Source: Caldivirga sp. MU80 (GTDB taxonomy: Archaea > Thermoproteota > Thermoprotei > Thermoproteales > Thermocladiaceae). From it: a stretch of 57,552 nucleotides of DNA. The stretch is from positions 1 through 57,552 of the forward strand of contig NZ_LCTF01000011.1 in the NCBI RefSeq assembly GCF_001663375.1, given 5' to 3'. A program made the position numbers and the translations under genes. The notes beneath the pieces are model-generated. The model saw nothing but the letters and a program-made list of their open reading frames with translations. It was not told where the DNA came from and ran no database searches. Every line of letters begins with the position of its first letter. The first letter of the stretch is position 1. Shown here one piece after another: positions 7,805 to 16,996 of the stretch.

Positions 7805-9274
7805 ATGAGCATAATCTTCCCTAAGTCCTTTAGGTTTGGCTGGTCCCAGGCCGGTTTCCAATCTGAAATGGGTACTCCAGGTAGTGAGGACCCTAACAGT
7901 GACTGGTACGTCTGGGTTCATGACCCTGAGAACATCGCATCCGGCCTAGTTAGTGGTGACCTGCCTGAGCATGGGCCAGGCTACTGGGGTCTGTATAGGA
8001 TGTTTCACGATAATGCAACTAAAATGGGCCTTGACATAGCTAGGATTGGCGTTGAGTGGTCCAGGATATTCCCAAAGCCAATGCCCGAACCACCACAGGG
8101 TAACGTGGAGGTTAAAGGCGACTCCGTGCTGATGGTTCACGTTGACGAAAGGGACCTTAAGGCCCTCGACTCAGCCGCCAACCAAGACGCAGTTAAGCAT
8201 TATAGGGAGATCTTCAGCGACCTTAAGGCAAGGGGGATATACTTCATACTCAACTTCTACCATTGGCCACTACCACTGTGGGTCCATGACCCAATTAGGG
8301 TTAGGAGGGGTGACTTAAGTGGACCCACTGGTTGGCTTGATGTTAAGACTGTGGTTAACTTCGCCAGGTTCGCGGCCTACGTGGCCTGGAAGTTCGATGA
8401 CTTGGTCGACGAGTACTCAACAATGAATGAGCCTAATGTTGTGCACAGCAACGGCTTCATGTGGGTTAAGTCAGGCTTCCCACCAAGTTACCTGAACCTT
8501 GAACTCTCCAGGAGGGCTATGGTTAACTTAATTCAAGCCCATGCGAGGGCTTATGACGCGGTTAAGGAGGTAACTAAGAAGCCCATAGGTATAATATACG
8601 CCAACTCCTCATTCACGCCACTGACGGATAAGGACTCTAGGGCTGTGGATTTAGCTGAGAGGGACTCCAGGTGGGTCTTCTTTGATGCCATAGTTAGGGG
8701 TGAGTTGATGGGTGCGGTTAGGGATGACTTGAAGGGTAGGTTGGACTGGATTGGGGTTAACTACTACTCAAGGACTGTGGTTAAGCTCATCGGCGAGAAC
8801 ACGTACATTGGTATACCTGGCTATGGCTATTCGTGTGAACGCAACTCAGTGAGCCCAGATGGTAGGCCGTGTAGTGACTTCGGGTGGGAGTTTTACCCTG
8901 AGGGCCTTTACGATGTCATAGTGAAGTATTGGAACCGCTACCACCTACCCATATACGTCACCGAGAACGGTATAGCTGACGCCGCAGATTACCAGAGGCC
9001 ATACTACCTGGTTAGTCATATTTACCAGGTGTATAGGGCTATCCAGGATGGAGCTAATGTTAAAGGTTACCTGCATTGGTCACTGGCGGATAACTACGAG
9101 TGGGCATCAGGCTTCAGCATGAGGTTTGGGCTGCTTCACGTTGACTATACCACTAAGAAGCAGTACTGGAGGCCATCGGCATACGTCTATAGGGAGATAG
9201 CTAGGTCTAAGTCCATACCGGAGGAACTGATGCACTTAAACTCAATACCACCAGTAAGACCCCTTAGAAAGTGA
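7805..9274 (+). CDS. lacS: Family 1 glycoside hydrolase, beta-galactosidase/beta-glucosidase (LacS-like)
   Basis: At 489 residues it has the length of Sulfolobus LacS. The N-terminus [19 protein letters not shown] is the GH1 N-terminal signature. The acid/base Glu is in TMNEPNVV (near residue 208) and the nucleophile Glu in VTENGIAD (near residue 390). The C-terminal [14 protein letters not shown] is the aglycone/glycone-site motif. It hydrolyses beta-linked galactosides and glucosides and probably acts in the cytoplasm, as no signal peptide is seen. A TATA-like TTAATAATAC lies about 26 nt before the ATG. Confidence 0.94.
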   Translation: MSIIFPKSFRFGWSQAGFQSEMGTPGSEDPNSDWYVWVHDPENIASGLVSGDLPEHGPGYWGLYRMFHDNATKMGLDIARIGVEWSRIFPKPMPEPPQGNVEVKGDSVLMVHVDERDLKALDSAANQDAVKHYREIFSDLKARGIYFILNFYHWPLPLWVHDPIRVRRGDLSGPTGWLDVKTVVNFARFAAYVAWKFDDLVDEYSTMNEPNVVHSNGFMWVKSGFPPSYLNLELSRRAMVNLIQAHARAYDAVKEVTKKPIGIIYANSSFTPLTDKDSRAVDLAERDSRWVFFDAIVRGELMGAVRDDLKGRLDWIGVNYYSRTVVKLIGENTYIGIPGYGYSCERNSVSPDGRPCSDFGWEFYPEGLYDVIVKYWNRYHLPIYVTENGIADAADYQRPYYLVSHIYQVYRAIQDGANVKGYLHWSLADNYEWASGFSMRFGLLHVDYTTKKQYWRPSAYVYREIARSKSIPEELMHLNSIPPVRPLRK

Positions 9275-9437
9275 AGCCGTATCTTTATTAAAAGAGCTAT
9301 TTTAAACGGCTACTTAACTATTAACATCATAAGCCAGGTGATACTGCTGGTGTACCACTCAGGAATTCTAATGTATACGAGGCTCATTCACCTCAACCTT
9401 AAAGGTATGAGACTTGTTGAGACTATATAACTTAACC

Positions 9438-10154
9438 TTAACCTAGGTGCATCTCCCTGGTCTTGAAGTGCAGGAAGCTGTCCCTTGCCATGTCGAATCC
9501 ATCTAGGAAGTTTGATAGTTGGTATGATGCTACTATGGGCACGTTGTCTATTACCTGCATCTGAGGTGCCTTGAGCGTAACCACCAGTGGGTATACGTAT
9601 ACCTCATGATCCACCTTAAGTTTAACCTTCCTCATGAACCTAGCCCAATCGTTCGCCAACATCTCCACTTTACCCACATGCTTCTCGACGATTCTCCTTA
9701 ATTCGCCGACGCTTATGCTGAGCCAATGCTTGGCCTCAATGACCATGAACACGTCACCTCTATACCCAATAACATCGAACTCACCCCTCACGCCACCTAC
9801 AGTTAACCTAACACCCCTTAGGGTTTGGTAACCAGCCTGGTTCAGGGTGAATGATATGAACTCCTCGAATTCACTCCAAGATAAGTCATCCACATGCCTA
9901 ACCACTAATTCACCACCAGCCACGGCCAGAAGCCGAAGCCTAGGTACAGTAACCCTAAGGTACCTGTCATTAACTCTGGTGGCTAGGCCGTTCTCAATCA
10001 ACCAGTTAACGGCATCACCATAGTAATCACCCGTCAGTACCCTTAGTGAATTTAACGAAAACACCCTGTTAAACTCCGAGGTTAGCATGAAAATAGCCTC
10101 CGTAATCCTTAACGCATCCTCCCTCCCAATGACCATACCTGGGTCCTTGCGCAT
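9438..10154 (-). CDS. PD-(D/E)XK superfamily nuclease-like protein
   Basis: 238 residues. The catalytic core is visible around residues 110-150: a helix (FEEFISFTLNQAGY), then GEFDVIGYRGDVFMVIEAKHW, giving the E...D...ExK pattern of Mrr/restriction-like nucleases. Residues 1-60 resemble a small winged-helix region. It follows the coiled-coil gene by four bases and both read leftward, so the pair is probably translated together. Related archaeal proteins (the DUF3782/COG5493 type) carry a coiled coil and a nuclease in one chain; here the two parts seem separate. The target is unknown; defence or DNA repair are both possible. Confidence 0.75.
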   Translation of the reverse strand: MRKDPGMVIGREDALRITEAIFMLTSEFNRVFSLNSLRVLTGDYYGDAVNWLIENGLATRVNDRYLRVTVPRLRLLAVAGGELVVRHVDDLSWSEFEEFISFTLNQAGYQTLRGVRLTVGGVRGEFDVIGYRGDVFMVIEAKHWLSISVGELRRIVEKHVGKVEMLANDWARFMRKVKLKVDHEVYVYPLVVTLKAPQMQVIDNVPIVASYQLSNFLDGFDMARDSFLHFKTREMHLG

Positions 10155-10158
10155 TGAT

Positions 10159-10671
10159 TTATTGTCTACCTTTATTGAGTAGTGTTGAGTCCCTCATAGC
10201 CCTAATCTCCCTCTCTATGTCGCTTAACCTACTGCTTAACGTTAACGATAACTCGGTTATGGTTATTGACAGTTCCTCAAGCCTACTCTGGTAATTGGCT
10301 AGTAGGTTCCTTAGGTTGTTGACTACGTCGAATATCATAGCCCTTGCATCACTTAACTCACCCATCGTCTTGTTTAGCTGGGTGAGCATATCGTTGAGCT
10401 GATCCCTAACCTTACTGAGCTGATCCCTGTAGTTTAGCATCGTGGTCTCTATGTAGGCTATCTCCCTAAGCACACTACCCATGTCCACCTGCCTACCGCT
10501 GGTTAAGGCATTGGCCACAGCATCAACCCTTTGGGCCAATTCACCATACCTCTTATCCAGCTCCTTAACAGTGTTGGCTAGAGTGTTTATGGTTTCCTTA
10601 AGCTCATTAATCTCCCCATCAATCCTGTTAATCATGTCGTAGAGGTACTCCGGCGTATACTCAGTTGCCAC
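10159..10671 (-). CDS. Coiled-coil protein, partner of the adjacent nuclease
   Basis: A 170-residue protein made almost entirely of heptad repeats: INRIDGEINELKETINTLAN, then a second coil with QLSKVRDQLNDMLTQLNKT, and a third from about residue 120 to the end. It has no membrane segment or catalytic motif. It lies directly upstream of the PD-(D/E)XK gene with a 4-nt gap. I infer that it oligomerises or positions the nuclease, as the coiled-coil half does in single-chain relatives. Confidence 0.75.
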   Translation of the reverse strand: MATEYTPEYLYDMINRIDGEINELKETINTLANTVKELDKRYGELAQRVDAVANALTSGRQVDMGSVLREIAYIETTMLNYRDQLSKVRDQLNDMLTQLNKTMGELSDARAMIFDVVNNLRNLLANYQSRLEELSITITELSLTLSSRLSDIEREIRAMRDSTLLNKGRQ

Positions 10672-10720
10672 ATTTTTAAGCCGTTAGCCTTGGGTTATAA
10701 ATTTTATTTATATTTGAGTA

Positions 10721-12955
10721 TTATTTAACCGTAACCTCAACTGAATGCCCACTGTACCTAATAGTGTAGTCAGGCTTTGATTCATAGACTCCGACTCCAT
10801 GCCCCTCCGACACAACCACCACATTGAACTGCAGCTCATTAATGCTCCTGCAGTAACTGCCTGATGCATCACCTATTATTAGCCTGCCCCCTGAGTCAAT
10901 CCACCTCAGTGGTATTGTGCAGTACTCACCCTTCTCGTAGTCGTACGTTTCACCATCATCGAAGTACAGCGTGAACTCCGAGTCGCCGCCACCGTAAACT
11001 CTCAACTCAATTGGATTCTCAACACCACCAGTATTCATTTTGATGGGGCCCAGTGGCAGTATTGAGCCACCTTTAACGTGAAGTGGTATCTTATCTAACG
11101 GCGCATCTGAGTCAATATACGAGCCGCCGGTGTACCTTTTACCAGTCCAGAAGTCGAACCAAGTGTGGCCCCTTGGTAGGTAGACCCTACGCCTCCTTGT
11201 TGGTAGGGTAACTGGGCTTACCATTATGAATGGGCCGAACATGTATTGGTCACCTATGTTGAGAACCTCGTCATCACTGCTGAAGTCCATTACGAGGGGC
11301 CTCATCATTGTGTAATCCCTCTCCGTAACCATCCAAGCCACTGAGTATATGTATGGTATTAGCCTATACCTAAACTCGATGTACATCCTGAGTATGCTGT
11401 ATATGGGTTCCGGGAACATCCAGGGCTCCTTAGCGTACCAGGTCCCATGAACCCTCATCACTGGGCAGAAGGTACTCCACTGGAACCACCTGGTGAAGAC
11501 TTCACCATAGGCGGGTGTTGATGGGTCACCACTGAAGAAGCCACCTGTGTCAGTGGTCCAGTAGGGTATCCCGGATACGCTGAAGTTTAAGCCGGCGGGT
11601 ATTTGGCTGGCTAAAACACCCCAATCATGGTGAATGTCACCGGACCATGTTATTGCCGAGTGCCTCTGCTGGCCTAGGAATGCTGACCTGGTTAGTATCA
11701 CGACACGCCTATTAACAGTGGCCCTCTGCCCCTCGTAAACGGCCTTAGTGTGCATGAGTGGGTAAGCATTCATTAACCTGGAGCCCCTACCCATGGCTGT
11801 GGTTGAGTCATGCAACCCTGTGTAAAATGTCCAAGTGCCTGTATCTGAGGCTGGGTCCCTGGGTTTATCCAACTCTGGCTCTGAGGCGTCGAGCCACCAC
11901 CCATCAACCCCAATCTCACCGAAGGTGCTCCAAATCCTGCCCCAATAGGCCCTCCTAGCCTCCTCGTTGAATGGGTCGTAGTTTAGTGAACCAGGTATTA
12001 GGTAGCCCTTGCTCTTGAACTCCTGGTAAACCTGCGTTTTCTGACCTACCTTTGGCCATATTGATATGACTAGTCTGATTCCCATGTCGTGGAGCTCCTT
12101 AACCATTGACGCTGGGTCTGGGTAATTACCCTCATCGAACTTGAACGCGTTCCAGCCATACTTACCCCAGTACATCCAATCCTGGACAATGACGTCGATC
12201 GGTATTCCCCTCCTCCTAAACTCCCCAGCAACCTCAAGGAGCTCCCTCTGAGTCCTATACCTCTCCCTAGACTGCCAGTAGCCGAATGCCCACTTGGGCA
12301 GTAGTGGAGCCTTACCGGTTAGTTTCCTGTACCCTGAGATCACGTCATCTATGCCTCCCCCGGTTATGACGTAGTAGTCCACTGCATCAACGTCCTCCGA
12401 CCAAAACTCAACCCTAGACTCCTCAGAACTTAACTCACCTATCCTGACCCTTGATAAGCTGTAATGGTCCCACATGACTCCGTAGCCCACATTTGAGATG
12501 AGTATTGGTAGCGCGGTCTCGGTGGGATTTCTCTGAAGCAAGTAAACTTCACTATTCCTATAGTTAAACAAGCCCTGGTGCTGGCCAAGGCCGTAGAGGC
12601 CTTTACCCCTCATAACCATAACCTGCCTACTCCACAGGCCGCCTAGGCCATTATCCCCAACCTCCCTTGAAACCTCCCTAGCAAACACATCACCACTGCT
12701 TATGAAGGTCAGTGAGTAATCTGGGTTAACCTCAACAGTCAACTCACCGCCACTCAACCTCAGTACCTCACTACTCTGCTCAACAGTAGGCTCAATGACG
12801 GATTCGTGAATCACCGCCAGTGATTTTCGCCCAGTTAGGTTGAGCGGGGCGTAGAGGACCCTAACTATCCTTGGGCTTAGGAACCTTAACTCAAGCCTGA
12901 AGTCACCAACCCTAAGAGAGACGCCACCATTGATCCTACTGTAAGCTAAACCCAT
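10721..12955 (-). CDS. Family 31 glycoside hydrolase, alpha-xylosidase/alpha-glucosidase type
   Basis: A 744-residue GH31 enzyme. The TIM barrel starts near LLPKWAFGYWQSRERYRTQ. The nucleophile is in VDGWWLDASEPE and the acid/base is probably the Asp in ITWSGDIHHDWG. The WLDASEPE motif is closer to archaeal XylS-type alpha-xylosidases than to MalA-type alpha-glucosidases (WLDMNEP), so alpha-xylosidase is the better guess, but substrate is not settled. I place the start at ATG 12955: a minus-strand TATA (GCTTAAAAAC, 12975-12984) lies 25 nt upstream, and the longer frame to 13030 would run through the promoter of the divergent gene. Confidence 0.9.
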   Translation of the reverse strand: MGLAYSRINGGVSLRVGDFRLELRFLSPRIVRVLYAPLNLTGRKSLAVIHESVIEPTVEQSSEVLRLSGGELTVEVNPDYSLTFISSGDVFAREVSREVGDNGLGGLWSRQVMVMRGKGLYGLGQHQGLFNYRNSEVYLLQRNPTETALPILISNVGYGVMWDHYSLSRVRIGELSSEESRVEFWSEDVDAVDYYVITGGGIDDVISGYRKLTGKAPLLPKWAFGYWQSRERYRTQRELLEVAGEFRRRGIPIDVIVQDWMYWGKYGWNAFKFDEGNYPDPASMVKELHDMGIRLVISIWPKVGQKTQVYQEFKSKGYLIPGSLNYDPFNEEARRAYWGRIWSTFGEIGVDGWWLDASEPELDKPRDPASDTGTWTFYTGLHDSTTAMGRGSRLMNAYPLMHTKAVYEGQRATVNRRVVILTRSAFLGQQRHSAITWSGDIHHDWGVLASQIPAGLNFSVSGIPYWTTDTGGFFSGDPSTPAYGEVFTRWFQWSTFCPVMRVHGTWYAKEPWMFPEPIYSILRMYIEFRYRLIPYIYSVAWMVTERDYTMMRPLVMDFSSDDEVLNIGDQYMFGPFIMVSPVTLPTRRRRVYLPRGHTWFDFWTGKRYTGGSYIDSDAPLDKIPLHVKGGSILPLGPIKMNTGGVENPIELRVYGGGDSEFTLYFDDGETYDYEKGEYCTIPLRWIDSGGRLIIGDASGSYCRSINELQFNVVVVSEGHGVGVYESKPDYTIRYSGHSVEVTVK

Positions 12956-13032
12956 GCCATAGCATAATATTTTAGTTTTTAAGCATTGCATTGAGACATC
13001 ATACTTATAAGCATTGGGCTGTTGGCCCAATA
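12956..13032. promoter_or_regulatory. Bidirectional promoter, GH31 and acyltransferase
   Basis: Two TATA-like boxes in 77 bp: GTTTTTAAGC at 12975-12984 (read on the minus strand for the GH31 gene) and CTTATAAGC at 13004-13012 for the acyltransferase. Each lies about 25 nt from the ATG it serves, so both messages should be leaderless. A GGGCTGTTGGCCC inverted repeat at about 13016-13028 sits over the rightward start site and might be an operator. Confidence 0.55.
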
Positions 13033-13722
13033 ATGGGGTTCATATCGAGTAGGGCTAGGTTAAACGGCGCCGTGGTTGGGGACTCAGTGATACTGGGCCC
13101 CTCCGTGGTGGGTGAGGGAAGCTTCATAGATGATGACGTGACTATTGGTTACCCTGTTAGAAGTAAGATAAGGTCTGTTAGGAGCATGGGCGAATTAGAC
13201 TTGGTGAGCGAGGGAGCTAGGATTGGGGGTGGTTGCATCATAAGGAGAGGTACCGTTATCTATGAGAACGTTGAGTTGGGTAATAACGTTGAGACTGGGC
13301 ACAACGTATTGATAAGGGAGAGAACCGTGATTGGCGATGGGACTAGGATAGGTACGGCTACTGTCATAGATGGTGATGTTAAGATTGGTAGAAATGTGAG
13401 TATCCAAAGCATGGTCTACATACCGATAGGTACCGTGATAGAGGACGAGGTCTTCATAGGACCAAACGCCGTGATAACCAACGATAAGTACCCACCCAGC
13501 AGGAGGCTGCAGGGAGTTACCATAAGGAGGGGGGCCGTAATTGGGGCTAATGCAACGTTGATAGCAGGCGTGGAGGTTGGTGAGGGGGCTGTGGTGGCGG
13601 CTGGCTCAGTGGTTACTAGGGATGTTGAACCCCGCACGGTGGTTGCCGGTGTCCCAGCTAAGCCTATTTACAGCCTGGATGAGTACCTTAAGAAGAAGAG
13701 GGCTTACGAGTTAAGTGCCTAG
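13033..13722 (+). CDS. Left-handed beta-helix (hexapeptide repeat) acyltransferase
   Basis: About 229 residues of near-continuous hexapeptide repeats ([LIV]-G-x4), for example IGDGTRIGTATVIDGDVKIG, then a loop and the C-terminal cap VVAAGSVVTRDVEPRTVVAGVPAKPI typical of sugar O- or N-acetyltransferases (WbbJ/WlbB class). Its likely job is to acetylate a nucleotide sugar or glycan, which would fit the AglB glycosylation gene and glycosyltransferases elsewhere in the window. I chose ATG 13033 because the TATA box at 13004-13012 precedes it by about 25 nt. Its TAG stop overlaps the stop of the convergent gene within CTAG. Confidence 0.88.
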   Translation: MGFISSRARLNGAVVGDSVILGPSVVGEGSFIDDDVTIGYPVRSKIRSVRSMGELDLVSEGARIGGGCIIRRGTVIYENVELGNNVETGHNVLIRERTVIGDGTRIGTATVIDGDVKIGRNVSIQSMVYIPIGTVIEDEVFIGPNAVITNDKYPPSRRLQGVTIRRGAVIGANATLIAGVEVGEGAVVAAGSVVTRDVEPRTVVAGVPAKPIYSLDEYLKKKRAYELSA

Positions 13723-14255
13723 GGGTTGGCTGTTAGGCTGATTAGTGAGTTTATGAGTCTACCATGGAATTCCTCATCATCAATGATACTCATTATTATC
13801 AACTTCATAGTCTCCACCCTAGCCTTATCGCCACTGCTAAGCGACCTTGAGGCCAGGTTTTCGTAGACCTCCAGCATGCTCCTGTACATGTTTAATGCCA
13901 TTGACTCGTACTCTTCAAGCTCGGTTAGCATAAGCAGCAGGTTCACTGGTGGGTTCCCGCTGATTGACTTGGCTATTTCCCTAACCCTGCTTAACCTGTC
14001 CCTCAATTCGCCACCGTTGGCTATCACCCTTTCGGTGTCCTGGGAACCCTTAAGGTCGTTGATCAACTGGTTCTCAATACCCCTTAACGCATCTCTATGC
14101 TTAGCTGAGTCCCTACTTATCAATTGAAAGCTAATCTTACTTAAGCCAGTAACCCTCATGCTTAATTCACCGTAAAGCCTAGCTAACTCGTCCTCAATTT
14201 CCTCCAGGTCCCTTATAATGTTGGTTAAGGCAGTGGTTAAGTTATCGGTAACCAC
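13719..14255 (-). CDS. Ferritin-like four-helix protein, incomplete diiron motif
   Basis: 178 residues, all helical. The spacing of LEEIEDELARLYGELS, RDSAKHRDAL, LLMLTELEEYESMALNMY and IIDDEEFHGRL follows the ferritin/rubrerythrin four-helix pattern, and the last helix has ExxH (EEFH). The first half has SAKH where ExxH is expected, so an iron site may be weak or altered. No CxxC rubredoxin domain is present. Function is uncertain: oxidative stress or metal handling is possible. The GTG start has a TATA-like ACTTAAAAATG about 26 nt upstream. Confidence 0.65.
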   Translation of the reverse strand: MVTDNLTTALTNIIRDLEEIEDELARLYGELSMRVTGLSKISFQLISRDSAKHRDALRGIENQLINDLKGSQDTERVIANGGELRDRLSRVREIAKSISGNPPVNLLLMLTELEEYESMALNMYRSMLEVYENLASRSLSSGDKARVETMKLIIMSIIDDEEFHGRLINSLISLTANP

Positions 14256-14339
14256 GTGTTAGTTTTTAAGGCTCATTTTTAAGTATTTGGCGTTGACATC
14301 AACGTTAAGGTTAATTACACCCGATTACCTAACCGGTTA

Positions 14340-15089
14340 ATGAAGGTCACCCTCCTGGGTGTTGGTGGTTGGGTTTCAATGCCCTGGTTAAACCACCCAT
14401 CAATACTCATTGAGACTAGTGACGCTAGGCTGCTTGTAGATGCTGGGGAAGGGTCGTATAGGCTGCTTAGGAGGTGCCTTAACCTCGACGTTGATGCCCT
14501 TGACGCCATAGTGGTCACTCATAGCCATGGGGATCACATTCTCGGTTTACCATCATACGTGCTCATGGCTGGTTCAAGGGGGCTTAGGCTAAATGTTATT
14601 GCACCGAGGCAAGCCATAGATGACCTAATGGCTATAATTAAGGCAACACACATACAGCAGTACGCATCCTCACTAAACCCAATGCCCGTAGAGGTGCCCA
14701 GTGAGCCAACCCTAGTGGCCAGGTTTAAGGGGACTGGCATATACGTAGTTGGGGTTAACCATACCGTTGAGGCTATGGCTGTTAAGGTGGTGGACTCAAG
14801 TGGCTCATGCATAACCTACAGCGGTGACACAGCCCCCTCAAGGCAACTGGTTGATTTGGCTAGGGGCTGTGGCGCCCTTATACATGAGGCCAGTGGTAAC
14901 CCTGGCTTTGAGGAGGAGGCCCATAGGCACGGGCACAGTACAGTTAATGATGCTGTTAAGGCTGCCGTTGAGGCTGGGGTTAGGTTGCTGGTGTTGACTC
15001 ATTTCTACACGCTTAACCCAGTCATTAAGGGTACTGGAGGCTTAAGCGTAGTTGTACCCTACGAGTGCTCAACCATTGAGGTTACTTAA
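14340..15089 (+). CDS. Metallo-beta-lactamase-fold hydrolase, RNase Z-like
   Basis: 249 residues. The metal motif is THSHGDHILGLP near residue 60. Further ligands are GVNHTVEA, YSGDTAPS, IHEASGN with HRHGHST, and LTHF near the end. The HEAS...HGHST...LTHF series is that of tRNase Z, which trims tRNA 3' trailers. However, the protein is shorter than archaeal RNase Z (about 300) and the flexible-arm exosite is not evident, so it may be a paralogue with another substrate. It has no close partner: the next two genes face it. Confidence 0.8.
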   Translation: MKVTLLGVGGWVSMPWLNHPSILIETSDARLLVDAGEGSYRLLRRCLNLDVDALDAIVVTHSHGDHILGLPSYVLMAGSRGLRLNVIAPRQAIDDLMAIIKATHIQQYASSLNPMPVEVPSEPTLVARFKGTGIYVVGVNHTVEAMAVKVVDSSGSCITYSGDTAPSRQLVDLARGCGALIHEASGNPGFEEEAHRHGHSTVNDAVKAAVEAGVRLLVLTHFYTLNPVIKGTGGLSVVVPYECSTIEVT

Positions 15090-15094
15090 GCTGT

Positions 15095-15448
15095 TTAACC
15101 GCCTGTGGCCTTTATCTCCCTCAACACCCTCCTTAGGAAATCCCTCCTCCGCCTAAGCCACCTTAGCTTACCTGCCACGTCAACTGTGGGCACCCCCAGT
15201 CTCTTAGCCTCAACAACCGCCCTCTGGGCATCAGCCTCCTCCACCAGTAGCCACTCGTACATTGCCCTAATCCTCCTAACCTCACCCTCAACGTCAATAG
15301 CACTGGGCTCAACCTCCACGCCCAAGTACTGGCTAAGCCACCTGGCCCTGGCCTCCTCATTATCCCTAAGCGCTCTGGCCACGTCAATGCCGCCCAGGAA
15401 CCTGGAGTATCTCGTGATTAGCCTCACCAGTGGTGACTCATTAGTCAT
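15095..15448 (-). CDS. Hypothetical helical protein, 117 aa
   Basis: Not recognised. Highly charged and helical, with a basic C-terminal run (LRWLRRRRDFLRRVLREI) and an acidic first half. It starts eight bases inside the end of the upstream gene, so the two form a translationally coupled pair. A nucleic-acid-binding role is possible from the Arg-rich end, but nothing more specific can be said. It faces the RNase Z-like gene with five bases between stops. Confidence 0.65.
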   Translation of the reverse strand: MTNESPLVRLITRYSRFLGGIDVARALRDNEEARARWLSQYLGVEVEPSAIDVEGEVRRIRAMYEWLLVEEADAQRAVVEAKRLGVPTVDVAGKLRWLRRRRDFLRRVLREIKATGG

Positions 15449-15779
15449 GCGGGATCAGCCTTTCAATTACCCTCTGCCCAAGGTACCTATCCTCAACCCT
15501 ATGCTCATAAACCTCAATAACCTCCTCATCAGGCTCATCCACCCTAACCTCATCTGGGGTATCTACAACCTCCTCATTAACCTCCCTAAGCCTAACAACG
15601 GGCCTAGCCATATCCACGTCCGTTAACCTTAATATTGAGTATAGGGATTGTTTATCAATCCTGTTGGCGTAGGCGTAGGTCAATACCAACTCAAACAACC
15701 GCCTACCACCAAGGCTACCGGTTGAGGCTAACCTACTTAAATCAGCGCCGCTAATCAGCAGTTGCCTAACCTTACCCAT
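15441..15779 (-). CDS. Hypothetical protein, 112 aa
   Basis: Not recognised. The N-terminal 50 residues look helical (LFELVLTYAYANRIDKQSLYSILRL). The second half is very acidic and valine-rich (EVNEEVVDTPDEVRVDEPDE) and probably disordered. It overlaps the following gene by eight bases. The acidic tail here and the Arg-rich tail of the partner suggest the two proteins bind each other; this is inference from charge only. Confidence 0.62.
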   Translation of the reverse strand: MGKVRQLLISGADLSRLASTGSLGGRRLFELVLTYAYANRIDKQSLYSILRLTDVDMARPVVRLREVNEEVVDTPDEVRVDEPDEEVIEVYEHRVEDRYLGQRVIERLIPHD

Positions 15780-15967
15780 ACAACTCCCAATGAGCCATTG
15801 GTTGCATTAAAGCCTAACGGGTAAAAATTAAGAGGGGATGATGTTTAAAGTTTAAGTCTATAACTAGGTGCGATTATTAATGGTTAAAAATCAAGCTAAA
15901 TACGGATTAAATTATAATGGTTTTACAATCTAATATCACATTATGTAATGGAACTACGTAATTGAGT

Positions 15968-16001
15968 AATACTTAAAAGCAAATAACTAATAGGTATTGC
16001 T
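15968..16001 (+). promoter_or_regulatory. Promoter of the pilin cluster
   Basis: TATA-like TACTTAAAAGC lies at about 15969-15979, 27 nt before the ATG at 16002. The 150 bases upstream are very AT-rich. The second pilin gene has its own similar box (AGTTTAAAAATG, about 16530-16541), so the cluster has at least two promoters. Confidence 0.5.
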
Positions 16002-16523
16002 ATGAGTAATACTAGAGTATCAGATGAGAGGGTGAGGAGGGGTATTGAACCCATAGTGGCCGCCATACTGTTGATAGTGATAACCGTAGTGGCCGCCGTG
16101 TTACTGTACATATGGTTTAATGGGTACCTATCATCAACCACATCTAAGGTAAGTCAAGTATCGGTTCCGGAGGAGCTTCAGATAGTTAACGTAGCCTTAT
16201 ACCCTTCAAGGTCGCCATCATCTATAGTAGCCTATATTCAGAACGTCGGTTCAATACCAGCTACCATTAACCAAGCCTATGTACTCAACGCCACCACTCT
16301 AAACGTAGTATGTGTACCGTCACTATCATACTACTACATCCCACCGTCATCACCATCATCAACTGGAACACCTGTACCGGCAAGCGGCCTAACGGTGCCT
16401 TCAGGCACTGCCGCTGAGCTGATACTTAGTTTATCATCATGCTCGTTGGCGCCGAACTCATACTATGTGCTTAAGCTTGTTACGGCTAGGGGTACCCAGG
16501 TAACCTACCAGTTCTCAACTTGA
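16002..16523 (+). CDS. Type IV pilin-like protein 1
   Basis: 173 residues with a class III (type IV prepilin) signal: a basic leader ending in VRRG, cleavage expected before IEPIVAAILL, then about 22 hydrophobic residues. The rest is extracellular, beta-rich and Ser/Thr/Val-rich, with single Cys residues that could pair. Archaeal pilins and archaellins are cut by PibD and assembled on a membrane platform. It heads a cluster of three such genes, but no pilus ATPase is present in the window. Confidence 0.82.
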   Translation: MSNTRVSDERVRRGIEPIVAAILLIVITVVAAVLLYIWFNGYLSSTTSKVSQVSVPEELQIVNVALYPSRSPSSIVAYIQNVGSIPATINQAYVLNATTLNVVCVPSLSYYYIPPSSPSSTGTPVPASGLTVPSGTAAELILSLSSCSLAPNSYYVLKLVTARGTQVTYQFST

Positions 16524-16564
16524 CCTAGCTAGAGTTTAAAAATGAGCCACCTAGGGTTAAAAAT

Positions 16565-16996
16565 ATGGTTGTTTTGAGGCTTGGTTTAAGCGAGATAATG
16601 GGGGCTGTCTTAATCCTGGTCATATCGGTGGTCTTTGGGGTAGCCCTCCTAACCCTTTTCATTAATTACACGCATTACTCGCTTCAGGCGTTGTACAATG
16701 GCCCCCTTAGCCCACACTGCCAATTCTCGGTAATCGGCTACGCCATCAACAAGACCACCAGTGGTTATGTGGTTGCCCTGGGGCTTTATAATTACGGCAA
16801 TGCGCCATGCATAATAGAGGGTGCGCTGGTGGTTAACGCCACCACCGGTAATGTAATCACCGTGGTGACCTACAGTAACCCCATTAAGTTCAATGGATTC
16901 ACAATAATTAAGCTTAACGTTGGCTCCATCAAACCACCCTTCATAGTGAGGCTCTACTCAAGGGATGGGTACGTGGGTGGTGGGCTTGTCGGGTAG
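16565..16996 (+). CDS. Type IV pilin-like protein 2
   Basis: 143 residues. It has a short leader (VVLRLG), a predicted cleavage before LSEIMGAVLILVISV, and one transmembrane helix followed by a compact beta domain with two Cys (PHC, APC) likely to form a disulfide, and N-glycosylation sequons (NYT, NKT, NAT). It is probably a minor pilin or pilus component. The third gene begins inside its last codons. Confidence 0.78.
   Translation: MVVLRLGLSEIMGAVLILVISVVFGVALLTLFINYTHYSLQALYNGPLSPHCQFSVIGYAINKTTSGYVVALGLYNYGNAPCIIEGALVVNATTGNVITVVTYSNPIKFNGFTIIKLNVGSIKPPFIVRLYSRDGYVGGGLVG

Noticed and set aside
15105-15626. 173-residue open frame on the plus strand
   Set aside because: Covers two coupled minus-strand genes; Ser/Leu-rich shadow with no start signal.
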